Shown here: piece after piece, positions 17,267-25,876 of the stretch | How the letters are laid out: the number at the start of each line of letters is the position of its first letter | Position numbering within the stretch: position 1 is the first letter of the stretch | Assembly: GCA_002280875.1 (NCBI GenBank) | Contig: NCEV01000002.1 | Location: 62,001 to 126,000, forward strand | Source: Caulobacter sp. 32-67-35 | GTDB taxonomy: Bacteria; Pseudomonadota; Alphaproteobacteria; Caulobacterales; Caulobacteraceae | Reading direction: 5' to 3' | DNA length: 64,000 bases | The notes under the pieces: generated by a model | The model's database searches: none | Seen by the model: only the letters and a program-made list of their open reading frames with translations | What the model was told of the DNA's origin: nothing | Made by a program: the position numbers and the translations under genes

Positions 17267-17288
17267 AGGGGGTGCGAAATAACCCCCT
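17267..17288 (+). terminator. hairpin between fseA and rdfS
   Basis: AGGGGGT (17267-17273) pairs with ACCCCCT (17282-17288) fourteen bases after the fseA stop. It probably separates fseA transcription from the rdfS promoter that FseA is expected to activate, which should lie within 17289-17387. Confidence 0.5.
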
Positions 17289-17387
17289 CTATCTTCACCA
17301 TCCCCCCAGACGGCAGCTCTTCGCCACCGTGGCCTTCGCCCGCCGCTGATCGCCAGCGGCCTCAACGAACGCCCCGGAGGCCCGATC

Positions 17388-17669
17388 ATGTCCGCCAATC
17401 TCGCCGGCTTGCCGCCGCGCTTTCTACGCACCCCTGAAGCCGCCCGTTTTTTAGGTCTTTCTGGCCGCACGCTGGAAAAACATCGGACCTATGGCACCGG
17501 CCCGGCGTACCGCAAGCTCGGCGGCCGTGTCGTCTACGCCATCGACGACCTGCAGGCTTGGGCCGATCGCGGCGCTGTCACGTCCACGTCGGACCCGCGC
17601 GGCGCCGTTCTTCCCGCCAAGCGCCATCAAGCGACGACGCCGGCCCAAGCCGGCCGCCACGCGCGCTGA
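17388..17669 (+). CDS. RdfS-like excisionase (winged HTH, AlpA/MerR type)
   Basis: 93-aa protein whose first 65 residues form a winged helix of the excisionase/AlpA class (RFLRTPEAARFLGLSGRTLEKHRTYGTGPAYRKLGGRVVYAIDDLQAW). The tail is basic and disordered. It follows the FseA halves and precedes RepA and the transfer genes, as rdfS does in ICEMlSymR7A, where it drives excision with the integrase. SD CCGGAGG. The fold is clear; the recombination-directionality role is by synteny. The cognate integrase is not in the window. Confidence 0.75.
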   Translation: MSANLAGLPPRFLRTPEAARFLGLSGRTLEKHRTYGTGPAYRKLGGRVVYAIDDLQAWADRGAVTSTSDPRGAVLPAKRHQATTPAQAGRHAR

Positions 17670-17680
17670 GACGTGCCGGC

Positions 17681-18565
17681 ATGTCGTCCCGCCATCCAAG
17701 CCACGAACGCGAGCAGCTCGATCTTTTCCGGGCACTGCCCGGCGACCTCGCGCCGCGAGATGCGCAGGACCTGATGGCCTATCCGTTCTTCTCGCTCGCC
17801 AAGTCGAAGCGCCTTGCGCCGATCGACTTCAAGGCGGGCTCGATCGTCATCCGCGTCGAGGCCGTGCCCGAACATGGCATGGCCACCATCTGGGACGCGG
17901 ACGTGCTGATCTGGGCGGCCTCCCAGATCGTCGAGGCGCGCGACGCCGGCCTACGCCCGTCGCGGCTCATGGGCACCACCCCGTATGAAATCCTGAACTT
18001 CATCGGCCGTGGCGTATCGCTGCGCGACTACGACCGCCTGAAGGCCGCGCTCGACCGGCTGCAGTCGACCACCGTCGCGACCTCGATCCGCCAGCCGACC
18101 GAACGGCGGATGCACCGCTTCTCCTGGATCAACGAGTGGAAGGAGCGCGCCGATCACCGCGGCCGTCCGCTCGGCCTCGAACTGATCCTCCCCGACTGGT
18201 TCTACGGCGCCGTCCTGGACGACGCACTCGTGCTGACGATCGACCGCAAATACTTCGATCTCACGGGCGGACTGGAGCGCTGGCTTTACCGCCTAGTGCG
18301 CAAGCACGGCGGCAAGCAGGAGTTCGGTTGGAGCTTCGACTTCCCGCACCTGCACGCCAAGTCCGGCAGCCTCTCGCCACTCAAACACTTCGCCTACGAC
18401 CTGCGCGACATCGTCCGGCGCCAGCCGCTGCCCGGCTATCGCCTGACCATCGAGCAGTGCGTCGGTGGCCCAGAAATCCTGTCCTTCGCACCCACCGATC
18501 CCGACGCGCTCGGCATTCCACGCCGCCGCCGCCGCTCGACAACTCGCCCTGGGGATAAGCTGTGA
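17681..18565 (+). CDS. repA: replication initiator protein A (RepA)
   Basis: 294-aa plasmid-type replication initiator (RPA family): DLMAYPFFSLAKSKR at residues 28-42, TPYEILNFIGRG in the centre, ERRMHRFSWINEW, and LTIDRKYFDLTGGLERWLYRLVRKHGG further on. The start at ATG 17681 follows RdfS by 11 bases, so the two may be co-transcribed. Three iterons and a DnaA-box-like site begin at its stop codon. In an ICE this would support replication of the excised circle. The family call is firm. Confidence 0.85.
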   Translation: MSSRHPSHEREQLDLFRALPGDLAPRDAQDLMAYPFFSLAKSKRLAPIDFKAGSIVIRVEAVPEHGMATIWDADVLIWAASQIVEARDAGLRPSRLMGTTPYEILNFIGRGVSLRDYDRLKAALDRLQSTTVATSIRQPTERRMHRFSWINEWKERADHRGRPLGLELILPDWFYGAVLDDALVLTIDRKYFDLTGGLERWLYRLVRKHGGKQEFGWSFDFPHLHAKSGSLSPLKHFAYDLRDIVRRQPLPGYRLTIEQCVGGPEILSFAPTDPDALGIPRRRRRSTTRPGDKL

Positions 18566-18637
18566 ATAGTCTCGTGCTATCAGGGACCGGCACCATCGTG
18601 CCATCGGGGACCGGACTCTCGTGCTATCGGGGACCGA
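18561..18637 (+). other. iterons and DnaA-like box: candidate oriV
   Basis: Three near-identical 19-mers of form TCGTGCTATCGGGGACCGG start at 18572, 18596 and 18619, spaced 24 and 23 bp (about two helical turns). TGTGAATAG at 18561-18569 matches 8 of 9 bases of a DnaA box (TGTGNATAA) on this strand. An AT-richer stretch with an inverted repeat AGATTCC-TAC-GGAATCT (18696-18712) follows before parA. The layout, initiator then iterons then AT-rich DNA, is that of an iteron origin. Confidence 0.7.
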
Positions 18638-18773
18638 AATCGCCGATTTCTCGCGCTGAATCAGCAGCTTGCGAGCCCTGTAACTTATCTAACCTAGATT
18701 CCTACGGAATCTTTCTAACGGAACCCGGTTTTTCGCGCCGTGTGGACGAGTCCCCGATCGCCGGGAGACCGTC

Positions 18774-19412
18774 ATGATCGTCGCTCTCCTCAACCAGAAG
18801 GGCGGCGTCGGGAAGACGACGCTGGCGCTGCATCTCGCCGGCGAATGGGCTCGGCATGGGCAGCGCGTCACGCTGATCGACGCCGATCCGCAAGGGTCAG
18901 CGCTGGACTGGTCGCAGCAGCGAAGCCGGGAGGGACTGGAGCGGCTTTTCGGTGTTGTCGGCCTGGCGCGCGACACGTTGCATCGCGAGGCGCCCGAGCT
19001 GGCGCGTGACGCCGACCATGTCGTCATCGACGGACCGCCACGCGTCGCCAGTCTCATGCGCTCGGCGCTGCTCGCCGCCGATCTCGTGTTGATCCCGGTG
19101 CAGCCGTCGCCCCTCGACGGTTGGGCGTCGGCCGAAATGCTCGCGCTTCTCCGCGAGGCGCGCATCTACCGCCCGCAACTCGCCGCGCGCTTCGTGCTGA
19201 ACCGCTGCGCGGCTCGCACGGTGCTTGCCCGGGAAACCGCCGAGACGCTCGCGGATCACGACCCGCCATTGCTCGCGACCACCATTGGTCAGCGCATCGT
19301 CTTCGCCGATGTCGTGCAGACCGGCCGGATCGCCGCCGAACAGGACGAGGATTGTCCAGGCGCGCGGGAGATCGCCGCGCTCGCGGCTGAAGTCGCGAGG
19401 ATCGGCGCATGA
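18774..19412 (+). CDS. parA: ParA-family partition ATPase
   Basis: 212-aa ParA/Soj-type ATPase with the deviant Walker A KGGVGKTT at residues 9-16, DADPQGSA near 41 and a PVQPSPLDGW switch region. It is short and lacks an N-terminal HTH, so it belongs to the small (type Ib) ParA group. It overlaps the next gene by four bases (ATGA), typical of parA with a small centromere-binding partner. It sits beside the iteron origin. Needed for stable inheritance of the excised element by inference. Confidence 0.9.
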   Translation: MIVALLNQKGGVGKTTLALHLAGEWARHGQRVTLIDADPQGSALDWSQQRSREGLERLFGVVGLARDTLHREAPELARDADHVVIDGPPRVASLMRSALLAADLVLIPVQPSPLDGWASAEMLALLREARIYRPQLAARFVLNRCAARTVLARETAETLADHDPPLLATTIGQRIVFADVVQTGRIAAEQDEDCPGAREIAALAAEVARIGA

Positions 19413-19663
19413 GCGAACGATTCGCCAAGCGCGGCTTCGCATCCCGGCCGGGCGATCAGGAAAGCTGGATCAAGGCGCCCGATCGCCAAGCGCAGCGCGC
19501 TCAGCCCGCCGACGACTTCTCGGCCAGACTGACCATCGACGTCACCGCCGACATGCGCGGCCGGATCAAGATCGCGGCCTTCCAGCGCGGCCAGACGGTC
19601 GCTGACATGCTGCGTGCGCTGTTCGAGCGCGAATTCCCGCCATCCCAAGGAGACGCCCAATGA
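19409..19663 (+). CDS. small partition partner (ribbon-helix-helix-like)
   Basis: 84 aa overlapping parA by ATGA. The basic, flexible N terminus (SERFAKRGFASRPGDQESW) is followed by a short RHH-like core (ARLTIDVTADMRGRIKIAAFQRGQTVADMLRALFEREF, residues 39-76). This is the shape of ParG-type centromere-binding proteins. The inverted repeat at 18696-18712 upstream of parA is a possible binding site. Confidence 0.65.
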   Translation: MSERFAKRGFASRPGDQESWIKAPDRQAQRAQPADDFSARLTIDVTADMRGRIKIAAFQRGQTVADMLRALFEREFPPSQGDAQ

Positions 19664-20178
19664 CCGGCCTTGCCGCCGCATCCGCGCGCGCCGACCGCGC
19701 CCTTCACGCGCGGCCGGAGGATCTCACCCAGGTCGAACTCGTCTGGATCGAGAAGCAGATCGAGCACTGGATCCGCTTCGGCCGCGAGGTCCGCGAACAG
19801 GTACTCGACCGCCGACGCCGCGTCCTCTCGTTCCCTCCCGACGCGGCCTTCGCGCTGGTGCGCTGGGCCGCGAACGAGCACGGCACCGTGCTCTCTCGCC
19901 TCGACATTCTGCGCGCAGTCGGTCCTGGCGAACCCTGCCAAACGATCCCGACCGTGAGGCCTGGCGGCGACATCCTGCTGCGCGTTGACGGCTGGCCGAA
20001 GGTGGAGCGCATGCTCCAGCTCATCGACGCGATCGAGGCCGTCGGCATCGATCCAGTCGAGGTCTCGCCCGATCATTGGCGGCACGTTCACAACCGCCTT
20101 GCCGCCGGCGAGACGCCACGCGCCTACACGATGCAGCGCCATCGCGCCTTCCTCTTGGCGCGGAGGATCGGCGCATGA
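19660..20178 (+). CDS. DUF2840 domain protein
   Basis: 172 aa, overlapping its upstream neighbour by ATGA. It matches the DUF2840 family carried between parA and traF in alphaproteobacterial ICEs (LTQVELVWIEKQIEHWIRFGRE start, FALVRWAANEHGTV in the centre, an RHRAFLLARRIGA end). Function unknown. The unbroken ATGA overlaps from parA to traF show a single translation-coupled operon. Confidence 0.8.
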   Translation: MTGLAAASARADRALHARPEDLTQVELVWIEKQIEHWIRFGREVREQVLDRRRRVLSFPPDAAFALVRWAANEHGTVLSRLDILRAVGPGEPCQTIPTVRPGGDILLRVDGWPKVERMLQLIDAIEAVGIDPVEVSPDHWRHVHNRLAAGETPRAYTMQRHRAFLLARRIGA

Positions 20179-20720
20179 CCCGGCTCGGCTACGCCATCAC
20201 CACGACGGCCGCCGTGTCTTTGCTTGGCATCCTGTCGCTCGTTTCCTTCGCGCCCAAGCTGATCTGGAATGCGTCGGTCAGCACGCCGATCGGCCTCTAC
20301 GCCATTGAGCCCGACCGGTCCCCGGAAGTCACCGATCTGGTCGCCGTGCGCGCGCCCGAGCCGCTCGCGAGCTTCCTCGCCGAGGGTGGTTATCTGCCGC
20401 GCGGCGTGCCGCTGATGAAGCGCATCGTTGCGCTTCCTGGCCAACGGGTTTGCAGGACCGGCCTCGCCATCACCGTCGACGCCGTGTGGATGGGCGATGC
20501 ACTCGATCGCGATCGTCGCGGCAATCCGCTGCCCGTCTGGCGGGGCTGCCGCGTCGTCGCCGAGGGCGAGCTGTTCCTGATGAATGGCCAAGTCCGCGAC
20601 AGCCTCGACGGCCGCTACTTCGGACCGCTTCCCGCCTCCGCCGTGATCGGCCGGGCCATCCCTCTCTACACCGACGAGGACGGCGATGGCCGCTTCGTCT
20701 GGCGCGCGCCGACGCGGTGA
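20175..20720 (+). CDS. traF: TraF-type S26 signal peptidase
   Basis: 182-aa conjugal transfer protease with one N-terminal membrane span (residues 8-26). The catalytic serine is likely Ser36 in N-x-S-x-S-T-P-x-G, and the general base Lys82 in LMKRIVALPG. TraF matures and cyclises the TrbC pilin in IncP-type systems, and TrbC is encoded at 27460. Starts with an ATGA overlap on DUF2840. Periplasm-facing inner membrane enzyme. Confidence 0.9.
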   Translation: MTRLGYAITTTAAVSLLGILSLVSFAPKLIWNASVSTPIGLYAIEPDRSPEVTDLVAVRAPEPLASFLAEGGYLPRGVPLMKRIVALPGQRVCRTGLAITVDAVWMGDALDRDRRGNPLPVWRGCRVVAEGELFLMNGQVRDSLDGRYFGPLPASAVIGRAIPLYTDEDGDGRFVWRAPTR

Positions 20721-20765
20721 CGACGTGCCCGTTCCCAACCTCGCCGCATATCCACGGAGGCAATC

Positions 20766-21104
20766 ATGTCCCTGATCGGTCAATTCAGCCGCACCAAGTC
20801 CGGCTATGCCGGGCGCGTCAAAACGCTCGCTCTCGACGCCGAGCTGATGCTCGTGCCCGCAGAGCAATCCGACGCAGAGAACGCGCCGGATTATCGCGTC
20901 CATCTCGGATCGGACGAAGACGGACCCGAAGTTGGAGCGGGCTGGAAGCGCACCGGCGAGAAGGCCGGCGACTACGTCTCGCTGCAGCTCGACGATCCGA
21001 CATTCAGCCAGCCGATCCGCGCCAATCTGTTCCAGTCTGCCGACGACAAGTCTGCCTGGGGTTTGCACTGGAATCGCCCGCCCCGCCGCAGCGCGCGGGA
21101 CTGA
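20766..21104 (+). CDS. DUF736 family protein, second copy
   Basis: 112 aa, diverged paralogue of the protein at 15222. The conserved frame is the same (SLIGQFSRTKSG start, ENAPDYRVHLG, GAGWKRTGEKAGDYVSLQLDDPTFSQPIRANLF). SD CGGAGG. This copy lies between traF and the lytic transglycosylase, which is the usual place for DUF736 in transfer regions. Role unknown. Confidence 0.9.
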   Translation: MSLIGQFSRTKSGYAGRVKTLALDAELMLVPAEQSDAENAPDYRVHLGSDEDGPEVGAGWKRTGEKAGDYVSLQLDDPTFSQPIRANLFQSADDKSAWGLHWNRPPRRSARD

Positions 21105-21107
21105 GCG

Positions 21108-21872
21108 ATGTCGGCCCGCCGCCATCGCGCTATCGTCGGACGGTTTCCCACTGTCCGACAAACAGCCTTCCTTCTCCTTTCCGGCCTGCTCTTCGCCGTG
21201 TCGTCCGCCGTTCCGGCCACAGCACAGGACGAGCCGGCGCAGCGGGCTTCTCCCGCTGACCCCTATGCCGGTCACATCGCCGAGGCCGCGCGCCGGTTCG
21301 GCATTCCGGAGACGTGGATTCGCGCCGTCATGCGCGTCGAGAGCCGCGGCGATGTCCGCGCGATCTCGCCCAAAGGTGCGATGGGCCTGATGCAGATCAT
21401 GCCCGCGACTTGGGCGGAGCTGCGCGCTCGACATGGTCTCGGCAACGATCCCTACGCGCCGCGCGACAACATCCTCGCGGGCGCGGCGTATCTCCGCGAG
21501 ATGCACGATCGCTACGGCTCGCCCGGCTTTCTGGCGGCCTACAATGCCGGTCCCGGCCGCTACGAGGAATATCGCGCGACCGGTCGCCCATTGCCGGCCG
21601 AAACGCGTGCCTATGTCGCCGCTCTCGCGCCAATCATCGGCCTCGGCGATCTCGCTGCCCCCGTCACGGTAGCGACCGCCGACCCGCTCGCCTGGACCCG
21701 CGCACCGCTCTTCATCGTGCAGGTCGACAGCAGCGCGGGTGCCGTTCAACGGCAGCGCGACGGCGATCCCGTTGCACTGCCCGCACCGGAGTCCGCGCGC
21801 GATCCGGAACTGCCTGCACCGCGATCGGACGGGCTGTTCGTGGCGCGAACCGACAGTGCGGGGCCACGATGA
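21108..21872 (+). CDS. VirB1-like lytic transglycosylase
   Basis: 254-aa exported peptidoglycan hydrolase. Signal peptide at residues 18-40 (ends ATAQD). SLT domain at residues 55-175: catalytic Glu78 in RVESRGD, GAMGLMQIMPATW, then AYNAGPGRYEEY. It opens the wall for assembly of the mating channel. The C-terminal 80 residues are low-complexity. Begins three bases after DUF736, same operon. Confidence 0.9.
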   Translation: MSARRHRAIVGRFPTVRQTAFLLLSGLLFAVSSAVPATAQDEPAQRASPADPYAGHIAEAARRFGIPETWIRAVMRVESRGDVRAISPKGAMGLMQIMPATWAELRARHGLGNDPYAPRDNILAGAAYLREMHDRYGSPGFLAAYNAGPGRYEEYRATGRPLPAETRAYVAALAPIIGLGDLAAPVTVATADPLAWTRAPLFIVQVDSSAGAVQRQRDGDPVALPAPESARDPELPAPRSDGLFVARTDSAGPR

Positions 21873-21943
21873 CAGACTTCGCACTCCATGCGGCATTGAA
21901 GGGCTCTGGCGTGGAATTGGCGTCAGAGGCGGGAAGAGCAGGC

Positions 21944-22003
21944 ACCACAACCGCACGATGGCAGGATAAAGGGCCGCGATGTGCGGTCTTGTGCGGTTGT
22001 GGT
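21944..22003. other. oriT: candidate oriT with IncP-like nic site
   Basis: A perfect 13-bp inverted repeat, ACCACAACCGCAC (21944-21956) and GTGCGGTTGTGGT (21991-22003), flanks TATCCTGCC on the minus strand (complement of 21960-21968). TATCCTG^C matches the MOBP/IncP nic consensus YATCCTG^Y. A further GTGCGGT repeat is at 21981-21987. The site lies directly upstream of the relaxase gene, where oriT is found in related elements. Cleavage position is inferred from the consensus. Confidence 0.65.
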
Positions 22004-22116
22004 TTTTCAAGGGTTTATGGCGCGTTTGCGCGATGCGCACCTGATCGGCGCAGCCTGCACGCACGGGGCTTCCGCAATGATTTCCTTGGCTTTGCGCGAT
22101 GTGCGGGGTTCCGGCC

Positions 22117-23856
22117 ATGAGCGCGGAGGACGATTTCCGTATCCGACCGGGCCGCATCCGCTCGACCCGCGCACAACAGGCCAGGCCCTTCATCGCGCAG
22201 GCCCTCGCCGCCGCGCAGAAGGCCGGTGGCACCGTCTCTCGGAAAGGAAAGATCGGTCCCGCCAACCGCTCGCGTTTCGGCCGCGGCCAACGCGCGGCGG
22301 TGCAGGCCAATCGCATGCTCAGCGCCCGCTCGCGCGGCGCGGTGATCAAGGCACGCGTCGTCCGCCAGGGCGGGCGCAACGCGCCGCTCGGCACCCATCT
22401 CAATTATCTGCGTCGCGATGGCGTCACCCGGGATGGAGAGAAGGCCCGGCTGTTCGGACCCGGCGGCGATGACGCCGATCCCAAGGCGTTCGCGGAGCGC
22501 TGCGAGGAGGACCGGCATCATTTCCGCTTCATCGTCTCGCCGGACGACGCGCTGGAGATGTCCGACCTCAAATCCTTCACCCGCGAGCTGGTCGGCCAGA
22601 TGGAGAAGGATCTCGGCACCCGGCTCTACTGGGTCGCCGTCGATCATTGGAACACCGAGCATCCCCACGTCCATCTGATCGTGCGCGGCGTTCGCGACGA
22701 TGGCGAAAACCTCGTCATCTCGCGCGACTACATCAAGGAGGGCATGCGCGACCGAGCGCGCGACCTCATCACCCAGGAACTGGGACCGCGCACCGACCAG
22801 GAGATCCGCCGCACCCTCGAACGCCAGGTCGAGGCCGAGCGCTGGACCAATCTGGATCGCCAGCTCGCGCGCGACGCCTACAGGACCGGCATTGTCGATC
22901 TCGCCCCTCACGCCGACCGCCAGACCGACGAATTCCACGCGCTGAAGGTCGGCCGCCTGCGCAAGCTGGAGACACTCGGGCTCGCTGACCAGGTCGGGCC
23001 AGGCCAATGGGCGATCACCGATAAGGCCGAGGCGACACTTCGCGAGCTCGGCGAACGCGGCGACATCATCAAGCGCATGCATCGCGCGTTGACCGATCGC
23101 GGCATCCAGCGTGGCGCCGCGAGCTATGTGCTCGCCGGCGAGAGCCTGAACGATCCCGTCGTCGGCCGGCTCGTCGATCGAGGGCTCGACGACGAGCTGA
23201 AGGGCACCGCCTATGCCGTGGTCGACGGGGTCGACGGCCGCACCCATCACATCAAGCTCACCGACCTTGATGCCGCCGGCGACAGCGCGCCGGGTTCGAT
23301 CGTCGAGCTGCGCAAGTTCGATGATGCGAAAGGCCAGCGCCGCGTCGCGCTCGCCGTGCGCTCTGATCTCGACATCGCGGCCCAGGTCACCGCGACCGGC
23401 GCCACCTGGCTCGACCGGCAGGCGATCGCCCGCGAGCCCGTGGCGCTAGGTGGCGGCGGCTTCGGTGCAGAGGTTCGCGACGCCATGGATCGCCGCGCTG
23501 CGCATCTGATCGAGCAGCGTCTGGCGGAACGCCAAGGCCGCAGCGTCATCTTCGCCCGCAACCTGATCGACACGCTGCGCCAGCGTGAAGTCGAGGCGCT
23601 CGGCGAGAAGCTCTCGTCCGAGACGGGGCGTCCGTTCTCCAAGGCCGGGACTGGCGAGTATGTCGCCGGCGCCTATCGGCAGCGCATCGCGCTCGCCTCC
23701 GGCCGCTTCGCCATGATCGACGACGGCCTTGGCTTCCAGCTCGTGCCCTGGTCGCCATCCCTCGAACGCCATCTCGGTCAGCATGTTTCCGGCGTCGCCC
23801 GCGGCGACGGCGGGGTCGATTGGAGCTTTGCCCGCAAGCGCGGTCTCGGCTTGTAG
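22117..23856 (+). CDS. relaxase with VirD2-like and DUF3363 domains (RlxS-like)
   Basis: 579-aa mobilisation nuclease from ATG 22117; an in-frame ATG at 22099 would add six unlikely residues. The opening DDFRIRPGRIRSTR and the AGGTVSRKGKIGPANRSRFGRG stretch are family signatures. The relaxase HUH-type histidines are in EHPHVHLIVRG near residue 185. The C-terminal DUF3363 region runs from about 290 to 560. It nicks oriT and pilots the strand into the recipient. Same family as RlxS of ICEMlSymR7A. Confidence 0.9.
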   Translation: MSAEDDFRIRPGRIRSTRAQQARPFIAQALAAAQKAGGTVSRKGKIGPANRSRFGRGQRAAVQANRMLSARSRGAVIKARVVRQGGRNAPLGTHLNYLRRDGVTRDGEKARLFGPGGDDADPKAFAERCEEDRHHFRFIVSPDDALEMSDLKSFTRELVGQMEKDLGTRLYWVAVDHWNTEHPHVHLIVRGVRDDGENLVISRDYIKEGMRDRARDLITQELGPRTDQEIRRTLERQVEAERWTNLDRQLARDAYRTGIVDLAPHADRQTDEFHALKVGRLRKLETLGLADQVGPGQWAITDKAEATLRELGERGDIIKRMHRALTDRGIQRGAASYVLAGESLNDPVVGRLVDRGLDDELKGTAYAVVDGVDGRTHHIKLTDLDAAGDSAPGSIVELRKFDDAKGQRRVALAVRSDLDIAAQVTATGATWLDRQAIAREPVALGGGGFGAEVRDAMDRRAAHLIEQRLAERQGRSVIFARNLIDTLRQREVEALGEKLSSETGRPFSKAGTGEYVAGAYRQRIALASGRFAMIDDGLGFQLVPWSPSLERHLGQHVSGVARGDGGVDWSFARKRGLGL

Positions 23857-23880
23857 CCGCAATCAGAAAGGAGCCGCGCC

Positions 23881-25866
23881 ATGTCAGCGACGAAAATCCT
23901 CTGGGGTCAGATCCTCACCGTCTTCATGATCGTGCTGTTCACGACCTGGGCGGCCACGCAATGGACGGCGTGGCGTCTCGGCTTCCAGGCGCAGCTCGGG
24001 CAGCCATGGTTCGATCTGGCCGGTTGGCCGATCTACTATCCGTGGTCGTTCTTCCCCTGGTGGTACTTCTACGACGCATACGCCCCGCCGATCTTCGTCG
24101 AGGGTGCCTATATCGCCGCGTCCGGCGGCTTCATCTCCATCGCGGTCGCAATCGGCATGTCGGTCTGGCGAGCGCGCGAGGCGAAGAACGTCGAGACCTA
24201 TGGCTCGGCGCGCTGGGCTCGGGCTGACGAAGTTCGGGCCGCCGGCTTGCTCGGCGCCGACGGTGTCGTACTCGGCAAGCTCGATCGCGACTATCTCCGC
24301 CATGACGGCCCCGAGCACGTGCTCTGCTTCGCGCCGACCCGTTCCGGCAAGGGCGTCGGCCTGGTCGTGCCCTCGCTGCTGACCTGGCCGGGCTCGGCCA
24401 TCGTCCACGACATCAAGGGCGAGAACTGGACGCTGACAGCCGGCTTCCGCTCCCGGCACGGCCGCGTGCTGCTGTTCGACCCGACCAATCCGAAGTCCGC
24501 CGCCTACAATCCGCTACTGGAGGTCCGGAAAGGGGAATGGGAGGTCCGCGACGTGCAGAACATCGCCGACATCCTGGTCGACCCGGAGGGTTCGCTCGAG
24601 AAGCGGAACCACTGGGAGAAGACGAGCCACGCATTGCTTGTCGGTGCGATCCTGCATGTCCTCTATGCCGAGGCCGACAAGACGCTGGCCGGCGTCGCCG
24701 CCTTCCTCTCCGATCCGAAACGCCCGATCGAGTCGACGCTCGCCGCGATGATGAAGACCGCGCACCTCGGCGAGGCCGGGCCGCATCCTGTCATCGCCAG
24801 CGCAGCGCGGGAGCTGCTGAACAAGTCGGACAACGAACGCAGCGGCGTGCTCAGCACCGCCATGTCGTTCCTGGGCCTCTATCGTGATCCCGTTGTCGCC
24901 GAGGTCACGCGGCGCTGCGACTGGCGCATCACTGACATCGTCGGTGGCAAGGACCCGACCACGCTCTACCTCGTGGTGCCGCCCTCCGACATCAACCGCA
25001 CCAAGCCGCTGATCCGCCTGATCCTCAACCAGATCGGTCGACGCCTTACAGAGGACCTGCAGGCCAAGGGCGGACGCCATCGACTGCTGCTCATGCTCGA
25101 CGAGTTCCCGGCGCTCGGCCGGCTCGACTTCTTCGAGTCCGCCTTGGCGTTCATGGCGGGGTATGGGCTCAAGAGCTTCCTCATCGCCCAATCGCTCAAC
25201 CAGATCGAGAAGGCCTACGGGCCGAACAATTCGATCCTCGACAATTGCCATGTGAGGGTCAGCTTTGCGACCAATGACGAGCGGACGGCCAAGCGCGTGT
25301 CCGACGCGCTCGGCACCGCGACCGAGATGCGGGCGATGAAAAACTATGCAGGGCACCGGCTCTCTCCCTGGCTGGGCCACATGATGGTGTCGCGCTCCGA
25401 GACGGCCCGGCAGTTGCTCACCCCCGGCGAGATCATGCAGCTCCCTCCGTCCGACGAGATCGTCATGGTCGCCGGTACGCCGCCGATCCGGGCGAAGAAG
25501 GCCCGCTACTATGAGGATAGGCGGTTCCAGGAGCGGATATTGCCGCCGCCGGCACACGTCAAATCGAAGCGGGCGTCGACAGATGACTGGAGCAATCTGG
25601 CTCTGCCGCCGACGCCCGAGATCCCGACCGCCGCGCCGGCAGTCAGCCCCGATGATGAGGACACAACCGAATCCGAGCGCCGCCGCCAGCCCGAGCTGAA
25701 CCGCGTGCAGCCGATCGAGAAGAACGCGCCGATCGAGAACGAGTTCGAGATCGATCCGGCAGACGACGCCGACGAAGATGTCGCCCGCACTAGCCGCATG
25801 CGGGACGCCATGCGGCAGGTCGCGCGCCAGGCTTCGCTCGATCCCGGCGACGGCATCGAGCTGTAG
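23881..25866 (+). CDS. traG: TraG/VirD4 coupling protein
   Basis: 661-aa type IV coupling ATPase. Two N-terminal membrane spans (residues 8-28 and about 78-98). Walker A TRSGKGVGL near residue 151, Walker B LLLMLDEFPALGR near 405, followed by the QSLNQIEKAYG motif. It hands the relaxase-DNA complex to the trb channel. The tail after residue 560 is acidic and probably disordered. SD AAAGGAG. Confidence 0.95.
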   Translation: MSATKILWGQILTVFMIVLFTTWAATQWTAWRLGFQAQLGQPWFDLAGWPIYYPWSFFPWWYFYDAYAPPIFVEGAYIAASGGFISIAVAIGMSVWRAREAKNVETYGSARWARADEVRAAGLLGADGVVLGKLDRDYLRHDGPEHVLCFAPTRSGKGVGLVVPSLLTWPGSAIVHDIKGENWTLTAGFRSRHGRVLLFDPTNPKSAAYNPLLEVRKGEWEVRDVQNIADILVDPEGSLEKRNHWEKTSHALLVGAILHVLYAEADKTLAGVAAFLSDPKRPIESTLAAMMKTAHLGEAGPHPVIASAARELLNKSDNERSGVLSTAMSFLGLYRDPVVAEVTRRCDWRITDIVGGKDPTTLYLVVPPSDINRTKPLIRLILNQIGRRLTEDLQAKGGRHRLLLMLDEFPALGRLDFFESALAFMAGYGLKSFLIAQSLNQIEKAYGPNNSILDNCHVRVSFATNDERTAKRVSDALGTATEMRAMKNYAGHRLSPWLGHMMVSRSETARQLLTPGEIMQLPPSDEIVMVAGTPPIRAKKARYYEDRRFQERILPPPAHVKSKRASTDDWSNLALPPTPEIPTAAPAVSPDDEDTTESERRRQPELNRVQPIEKNAPIENEFEIDPADDADEDVARTSRMRDAMRQVARQASLDPGDGIEL

Positions 25867-25876
25867 GACCCGCACC

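Noticed and set aside
20124..22403. 759-codon minus-strand open frame opposite traF, DUF736, transglycosylase and relaxase start
   Set aside because: Spans several certain genes in antisense; caused by high GC.
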